A DNA stretch of 10,117 bases, from assembly GCA_937900985.1 (NCBI GenBank), contig CALCGM010000106.1:1-10117 (forward strand), in the 5' to 3' direction. The position numbers and the translations under genes were made by a program. This document shows positions 6,337-10,117 of the stretch, in pieces; position 1 is the stretch's first letter; each line of letters opens with the position of its first letter. Origin of the DNA: an uncultured Planctomycetaceae bacterium. Lineage in GTDB: Bacteria > Planctomycetota > Planctomycetia > Pirellulales > UBA1268. The notes below the pieces were generated by a model. It was not told the origin of the DNA and ran no database searches. It saw only the letters and a list, made by a program, of their open reading frames with translations.

Positions 6337-7466
6337 ACGTTCACCCACTGATGGCTCTTGGCACTCGCCAGCACCGCGTCGCAGACCTTCTGGGTTTCCA
6401 GGGCGTCGCGGAAGGTGGGCGAGCAGGGCTCACCCTTGGCATAGGCGGCCAGGAAGTCGGCCACCTGATGCACAAACGAGTGCTCGTAGCCGATCGCCAG
6501 CCCCGGCACCCACCACTTGTCCATGTAGGGATGGTCGCCGTCGGTCACATGGATGCTCTTCCAGCCGCGCTCCGGGCCGGCGTCCTTGTAGTCGAAGACC
6601 TCCAGCCGGTGCAGGTCGTGGAGATCCCACTTGAGGCTCATGTCGGCGCCGTTGATCTCAAAGGTGTAGAGCGCCTTGTGGCCACGGGCATAGCGGGTGC
6701 TCTCAAAGAGGCCGAGCGACCCGTTTTGGAAGTGGCAGAGGAAGGAGCAGGCGTCGTCAATCTCGACGGGCTCGACCTTGCCGGTGAGTGTGTGCTCCCG
6801 CTCTTTGACGAACGTCTCGGTCATGGCCGTGACGTCTTTGACGTTGCCGTTGAGCCAGATTGCCGTGTCGATGCAGTGGGCGAGCAGGTCGCCAGTCACG
6901 CCGCTGCCGGCTGCCTTGGCATCGAGCCGCCACAGCGCCGCGCCTCCCTGGGGCAGGTCGGCATTGATCGTCCAGTCCTGCAGAAAGTTGGCCCGGTAGT
7001 GGTAGATGTGGCCCAGCCGACCGGAGTCGATCAGCTGTTTGGCCAGCGTGACCGCCGGAATGCGGCGGTAGTTGTACCAGACGGTGTTGGGCACACCGGC
7101 GGCCTCCACGGCCTTGCACATCTCCTCGCCTTCCGCCGTGTTCATCGACAGCGGCTTCTCGCAGAGGATCGCCTTGCCATGCTTGGCAGCTTCGATGGCG
7201 ATCTCGGCATGCAGGTTGTTGGGCGTGCAGATGTCGATCGCGTCGATGTCGTCGGCCGCCACGAGCTTCCGCCAATCAGTCTCCACCCGCTCGTAGCCCC
7301 AGCGGTCCGCAAAGGCCTGGGCCTTCTCGGCATCGCGGGCGGCGACGGCCTGGAGCTTGGGCAGATACTCCAGGTCGAAGAAGTCCTTGACGCGGTTGTA
7401 GCCGTTGGTGTGGGCGCGGCCCATGAAGCCGTAGCCGATCATGCCGATGCGGAGGGGTTTTGCCAT
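6333..7466 (-). CDS. Gfo/Idh/MocA-family oxidoreductase
   Basis: This 377-residue NAD(P)-dependent oxidoreductase belongs to the glucose-fructose oxidoreductase/inositol dehydrogenase family, acting on a sugar or cyclitol. The Rossmann N-terminus has GYGFMG (11-16). CTPNNLHAEIAIEAAKHGKA (80-99) leads into the CEKPL motif with K104. The catalytic region SGVTGDLLAHCIDTAIWL (188-205) holds the expected His (H197) and Asp (D200). The C-terminal beta-sheet domain is complete (FESTRYARGHK, GYEHSFVHQVADFLAAY), and the protein ends at the usual length. There is no Tat or Sec signal, so it is cytoplasmic, unlike several secreted planctomycete paralogues. AAAGGA lies 10 bases before the ATG. It starts 39 bases after the TIM-barrel gene, and its stop overlaps the next start (GTGA). 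The sugar is unknown; oxidation of a hydroxyl on the isomerase product is plausible. Confidence 0.9.
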   Translation of the reverse strand: MAKPLRIGMIGYGFMGRAHTNGYNRVKDFFDLEYLPKLQAVAARDAEKAQAFADRWGYERVETDWRKLVAADDIDAIDICTPNNLHAEIAIEAAKHGKAILCEKPLSMNTAEGEEMCKAVEAAGVPNTVWYNYRRIPAVTLAKQLIDSGRLGHIYHYRANFLQDWTINADLPQGGAALWRLDAKAAGSGVTGDLLAHCIDTAIWLNGNVKDVTAMTETFVKEREHTLTGKVEPVEIDDACSFLCHFQNGSLGLFESTRYARGHKALYTFEINGADMSLKWDLHDLHRLEVFDYKDAGPERGWKSIHVTDGDHPYMDKWWVPGLAIGYEHSFVHQVADFLAAYAKGEPCSPTFRDALETQKVCDAVLASAKSHQWVNV

Positions 7467-7476
7467 GGTCGTGGAT

Positions 7477-7482
7477 TCCTTT
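7477..7482 (-). promoter_or_regulatory. Ribosome binding site of the Gfo/Idh/MocA gene
   Basis: AAAGGA sits 10 bases before the ATG at 7466 and supports that start. The 39-base gap to the preceding TIM-barrel gene leaves little room for a separate promoter. Confidence 0.5.
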
Positions 7483-7505
7483 GCGTTCGGTGCCTGTGTG
7501 GGTCG

Positions 7506-8537
<1,032 letters not shown>

Positions 8538-8544
8538 GGATCTG

Positions 8545-8552
8545 CCTTTCCT
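8545..8552 (-). promoter_or_regulatory. Ribosome binding site deciding the TIM-barrel gene start
   Basis: AGGAAAGG lies 7 bases before the ATG at 8537. It rules in that start over the longer frame that would begin at 8615 with a non-conserved 26-residue extension. Confidence 0.7.
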
Positions 8553-8643
8553 GGGGCGAAGGTGGAAGAAGAGCGAAGCGTCACGCGTCCATACCGCGAT
8601 CAAGGGTGGCGGCAACGTGTTTCAAGGCAGGCAACACGGCAGA

Positions 8644-8657
8644 AGCCATCAATGGCT
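8644..8657. repeat. Inverted repeat AGCCAT-CA-ATGGCT, possible operator
   Basis: Two 6-base arms separated by two bases lie about 107 bases upstream of the operon's first start codon. Size and position would suit a dimeric sugar-responsive repressor. A repeat this short can occur by chance, and no regulator gene is in the window. Confidence 0.3.
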
Positions 8658-8772
8658 CCCCTGAAGAGGCGGTCGATATGGGTCCCTGACGAGATCGACG
8701 AGTTTGAACGATCGTCTCACAGGCCGCAACTGGCGGCTGGATCGGGCGAGTTGGGTCGCTCGGATAGCGGCG

Positions 8773-10005
8773 CTACGGCTTCTGCCGGAAGACGAAGCCG
8801 CCCTTCTTGTTGCCGATCACGATGTCGACTTTGCCGTCGCCGTTGAGATCGCCCACCGAAAACTGCGTGCCGACGCCGGAGTCGTTGTCGATGCGATGCG
8901 GCGTGTAGCTTGCCGTCACGCCGTCGTCACTGGCTGTGTGCACAAGCTCAAACCAGTAGAGCACCGCCGCACCAGCCGGATCGGCATCACCCTTGGGGCC
9001 GTGGGCCCAGAACCGCTTGCCCGTGATGATGTCCATCAGGCCGTCACCGTTGACGTCGGCAAGCTCAACCGCGTGGGGCTGTGAGAACTGCACGCCGGCG
9101 AGGGTCTCCTCGGCAACCGGTGGCAGGATCGCATGCTCGACAAAGTCGATCTCCCCATCATCACCGCTGATCTGCTCAAACCACGAGAGCCCGTAGTCGT
9201 GGGCCTTGAGGCTCGTGATCACGTCGCCATCACCATCGCCGTCAACGTCGTAGACGTGCATCTGCGCCCCACCCGAGCCAAACGCAAACGGATGCTTGGT
9301 CCACGGGGAGCCGGCGGCCGACTCGGGCTGCTCCCACCAGCCTTCGCTCATCAACAGGTCCATCCGTCCGTCGCCGTTGACATCGCCCAGCCCGATGCCG
9401 TGGGTGTATTGCCCCCAGCCGTGCATCTCCGAGCACGGAGTAAACAGCCATCGCTCCGTGCCGCTTTCGTCGGAGGGGCCCGCGAAGCCGAGCACACCGC
9501 CGGTGTGGAACACGAGCTCTGGCTTTCCATCACCAGTCACGTCGGCGAACTGCGGCGACTCGTTGTCGACCACGGGAAAGGCCAGCTGCCGCTGCCACCT
9601 TCCCCCCTGCTCTCCTGGATTGCGAAACCAGGCCACCTCCTTGCCCGGCCAGACATTGGCCAGCACGTCGGTCCAGCCGTCGCCGTCCACATCATGAACG
9701 AAGGTGATGAAGTTGTTGGAGTAGCCGTTGGGATCAAAGTCTTCCGGCGGGTAAATCTCATGCCGCTTCGTAAACGCAGGCCCCTCATACCAGTAGGGCC
9801 CGTAGACGGCGTCGCCATGGCCGTCGCGGTTGAAGTCGCCGATGCCGGAGCCTTCGGCGTGGAAGGTGGCCGTGAGGGGGATCTTCTCGAAGGCGACCTC
9901 TCCTTCGGCAGCAAAGCCTGTCGTCGTCCCTGCGGTGATGGCGACCATCAGCCCGGCGGTGATGGCAATCTGCTGCAGACCTCTGCTCTGGACGAACGAC
10001 CTCAT
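8773..10005 (-). CDS. Secreted FG-GAP/VCBS-repeat seven-bladed beta-propeller protein
   Basis: The 410-residue precursor has a Sec-type signal peptide: a basic start (MRSFVQSRG), a hydrophobic core IAITAGLMVAITAG (13-26), and probable cleavage after GFA at about residue 32. The mature protein carries seven calcium-binding DxDG-type motifs: DFNRDGHGD (57), DVDGDGWTD (105), DVTGDGKPE (155), DVNGDGRMD (208), DVDGDGDGD (253), DVNGDGLMD (317) and DLNGDGKVD (386). This spacing fits one complete seven-bladed propeller of the FG-GAP/VCBS type, abundant in planctomycetes. No catalytic or anchoring domain is seen, so it is likely a periplasmic or extracellular binding protein. I chose the ATG at 10005 because AAGGGGAG stands 4 bases ahead; a longer frame starts at 10038. 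It is co-oriented with the sugar operon but 235 bases away, so a shared role is only a suggestion. Confidence 0.87.
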   Translation of the reverse strand: MRSFVQSRGLQQIAITAGLMVAITAGTTTGFAAEGEVAFEKIPLTATFHAEGSGIGDFNRDGHGDAVYGPYWYEGPAFTKRHEIYPPEDFDPNGYSNNFITFVHDVDGDGWTDVLANVWPGKEVAWFRNPGEQGGRWQRQLAFPVVDNESPQFADVTGDGKPELVFHTGGVLGFAGPSDESGTERWLFTPCSEMHGWGQYTHGIGLGDVNGDGRMDLLMSEGWWEQPESAAGSPWTKHPFAFGSGGAQMHVYDVDGDGDGDVITSLKAHDYGLSWFEQISGDDGEIDFVEHAILPPVAEETLAGVQFSQPHAVELADVNGDGLMDIITGKRFWAHGPKGDADPAGAAVLYWFELVHTASDDGVTASYTPHRIDNDSGVGTQFSVGDLNGDGKVDIVIGNKKGGFVFRQKP

Positions 10006-10009
10006 GCTG

Positions 10010-10017
10010 CTCCCCTT
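10010..10017 (-). promoter_or_regulatory. Ribosome binding site deciding the FG-GAP gene start
   Basis: AAGGGGAG lies 4 bases before the ATG at 10005. It favours this start over the in-frame ATG at 10038, which would add a lysine-rich 11-residue extension ahead of the signal peptide. Confidence 0.7.
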
Positions 10018-10117
10018 GTTTTTCTTTTGCTGATTCACATCACCCTGATGCTGAGAGTATGCCGCTGGGATGGCTGGGGTGCGAGAGAGGGGTCGCTCGG
10101 GGTGAGCCCGAGCCGAT
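10018..10117. other. Upstream region of the FG-GAP gene
   Basis: The last 100 bases should hold the FG-GAP gene promoter. On the minus strand, CATACT at about 10055-10060 resembles a -10 box, but no good -35 partner is visible. The hairpin at 10095-10113 is listed separately. No gene is supported here. Confidence 0.3.
10095..10113. repeat. GC-rich hairpin (7-bp perfect stem, 5-base loop)
   Basis: GCTCGGG and CCCGAGC flank a GTGAG loop. On the minus strand it is followed by a C/T-rich stretch rather than a T-run, so it is at best an atypical terminator of a gene beyond the window. It could also be a regulatory stem upstream of the FG-GAP promoter. Confidence 0.35.

Larger units (their letters stand above)
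8538..8772. other. Intergenic region upstream of the five-gene operon
   Basis: These 235 bases between the FG-GAP gene and the operon hold no gene I can support. They should contain the operon promoter. The best minus-strand candidate I could find is TTGCCG, 16 bases, TATGGA, which is weak. A near-palindrome lies at 8644-8657, and a 5-bp GC stem with a 5-base loop at 8723-8737. Neither is followed by a T-run, so no intrinsic terminator for the FG-GAP gene is evident. Confidence 0.4.

Noticed and set aside
8723..8737. GCCGC-AACTG-GCGGC stem as a terminator of the FG-GAP gene
   Set aside because: The stem has only five base pairs and no T-run follows on the minus strand, so it is too weak to call.
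8815..9850. Recurring near-repeats of the type GCCGTCGCCGTTGA
   Set aside because: They encode the repeated DxNGDG calcium motifs of the FG-GAP protein, so they are not an independent DNA repeat.

Overview
The window is GC-rich bacterial DNA. Taken together, its gene families suggest a planctomycete, probably of the Pirellulales type: a secreted FG-GAP/VCBS propeller protein, a Gfo/Idh/MocA oxidoreductase, a xylose-isomerase-like TIM-barrel protein, weak or absent Shine-Dalgarno sites before several genes, and dense minus-strand gene packing. This assignment is inference from gene content. No rRNA, tRNA or marker gene is present to confirm it.

Layout, left to right. (1) 1-2479, minus strand: a two-gene DNA-repair-type unit made of an Mre11/SbcD-like metallophosphoesterase nuclease and, overlapping its stop by 4 bases, an SbcC/YhaN-like coiled-coil ATPase that runs off the left edge. 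(2) 2480-3064, plus strand: a VapBC-type toxin-antitoxin remnant. It has a palindromic operator candidate, an apparently intact antitoxin, and a toxin reading frame that keeps both ends of a PIN domain but has lost the middle. (3) 3107-8537, minus strand: a tight five-gene metabolic operon, transcribed right to left in the order TIM-barrel isomerase/epimerase, Gfo/Idh/MocA dehydrogenase, D-2-hydroxyacid dehydrogenase, Ldh2-family dehydrogenase, PfkB-family (2-keto-3-deoxygluconate-kinase-like) kinase. (4) 8773-10005, minus strand: a secreted seven-motif FG-GAP beta-propeller protein, 235 bases upstream of the operon.

How they may work together. The five operon enzymes look like a sugar or sugar-acid catabolic route. 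An isomerase/epimerase and a sugar dehydrogenase act first, two unrelated 2-hydroxyacid dehydrogenases interconvert 2-keto and 2-hydroxy acids, and a ketodeoxy-sugar kinase feeds the product towards an aldolase. No transporter, dehydratase, aldolase or regulator lies in the window, so the substrate cannot be named. The nuclease-ATPase pair and the toxin-antitoxin remnant are separate from this route. There is no gene-free stretch longer than 300 bases, and no RNA gene, insertion sequence or CRISPR array was seen.
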